5,878 nucleotides of DNA from assembly GCA_902787595.1 (NCBI GenBank), contig CADAHD010000154.1, positions 1-5,878 of the forward strand, written 5' to 3'. Source of the stretch: an uncultured Lachnospiraceae bacterium. Its GTDB lineage: Bacteria; Bacillota_A; Clostridia; Lachnospirales; Lachnospiraceae. The position numbers were made by a program, and so were the translations under genes. Under the pieces are notes generated by a model. The model was not told the origin of the DNA. It did not search any database and saw only the letters and a program-made list of their open reading frames with translations. Shown in pieces: positions 5,760 through 5,878 of this stretch; positions within the stretch are counted from its first letter, which is position 1, and the number at the start of each line of letters is the position of its first letter.

Positions 5760-5878
5760 ATGGTATTTTCAAGTACAGCATTTATATTTTTCTTTTTGCC
5801 CGTATTTTTGATATTGTACTATGTTTTCCCGGGCAGGGCTAAGAATGTAGTCCTGCTTATTTTCAGTCTGCTTTTTTA
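5760..5878 (+). CDS. MBOAT family membrane-bound O-acyltransferase, N-terminal fragment (cut by right edge)
   Basis: ATG 5760 opens a frame of 39 full codons that runs off the window. It begins MVFSSTAFIFFFLPVFLILY, then YVFPGRAKNVVLLIFSLLF. This is the characteristic start of AlgI/DltB-like MBOAT proteins: MVFSS-x-x-F, FFLP, a first membrane helix, Tyr-Tyr, a short loop with a Lys-Asn pair, then a second helix. Full-length members have about 450-500 residues, so over nine tenths, including the catalytic His, is missing from view. These multi-pass proteins move acyl groups, usually acetyl, across the membrane onto surface polysaccharides. No good ribosome binding site is seen, and the start lies four bases after the preceding stop, which suggests translational coupling. 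The assignment rests on the N-terminal pattern alone but that pattern is distinctive. Confidence 0.5.
   Translation, partial: MVFSSTAFIFFFLPVFLILYYVFPGRAKNVVLLIFSLLF

Overview
The window looks like chromosomal DNA from a gut-type clostridium (Lachnospiraceae or Ruminococcaceae are the best guess). Base composition is moderate by eye, ribosome binding sites are of the AGGAG type, genes are closely packed, and the gene families (GH27, GH113, DUF4358 lipoprotein, MBOAT acyltransferase, von Willebrand A lipoprotein) are typical of Firmicutes. The taxonomic call is inference from gene style, not from a marker gene.

Layout. On the minus strand, 1-605 is the start of a lipoprotein whose N-terminal region resembles von Willebrand factor A lipoproteins (YfbK-like); its C-terminus lies outside the window. 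A divergent intergenic region of about 280 bases follows. It holds a strong sigma-A type promoter (TTGACA-N17-TATCAT) reading right, with a perfect 17-base palindrome over the -35 box, and two small hairpins on the side of the lipoprotein gene. From 884 to the right edge all genes read rightward with overlaps or very short gaps: a GH27 family glycosidase (alpha-galactosidase type) with an extra beta-rich domain inserted into its barrel; a 156-residue cytoplasmic protein of unknown function with an SLH-like C-terminal half; a GH113-like glycosidase (beta-mannanase type); an SGNH/GDSL-type lipoprotein; a DUF4358-type lipoprotein; and the first 39 codons of a membrane-bound O-acyltransferase (MBOAT).

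Function. The run divides into two parts. The first three genes encode proteins without signal peptides, and GH27 plus GH113 fits breakdown of imported galactosylated manno-oligosaccharides in the cytoplasm. The last three genes encode envelope proteins and fit O-acylation of a cell-surface polysaccharide or glycolipid. The boundary at about 4220-4257 carries a hairpin plus short T-run resembling an intrinsic terminator, placed inside the signal-peptide codons of the SGNH gene. A second promoter-like sequence (TGGACA-N17-TATCAT with an extended -10 TG) lies just before the GH113 gene. The gene run may therefore be read in more than one transcriptional unit.

No tRNA, rRNA, CRISPR array, insertion sequence or attachment site was seen.
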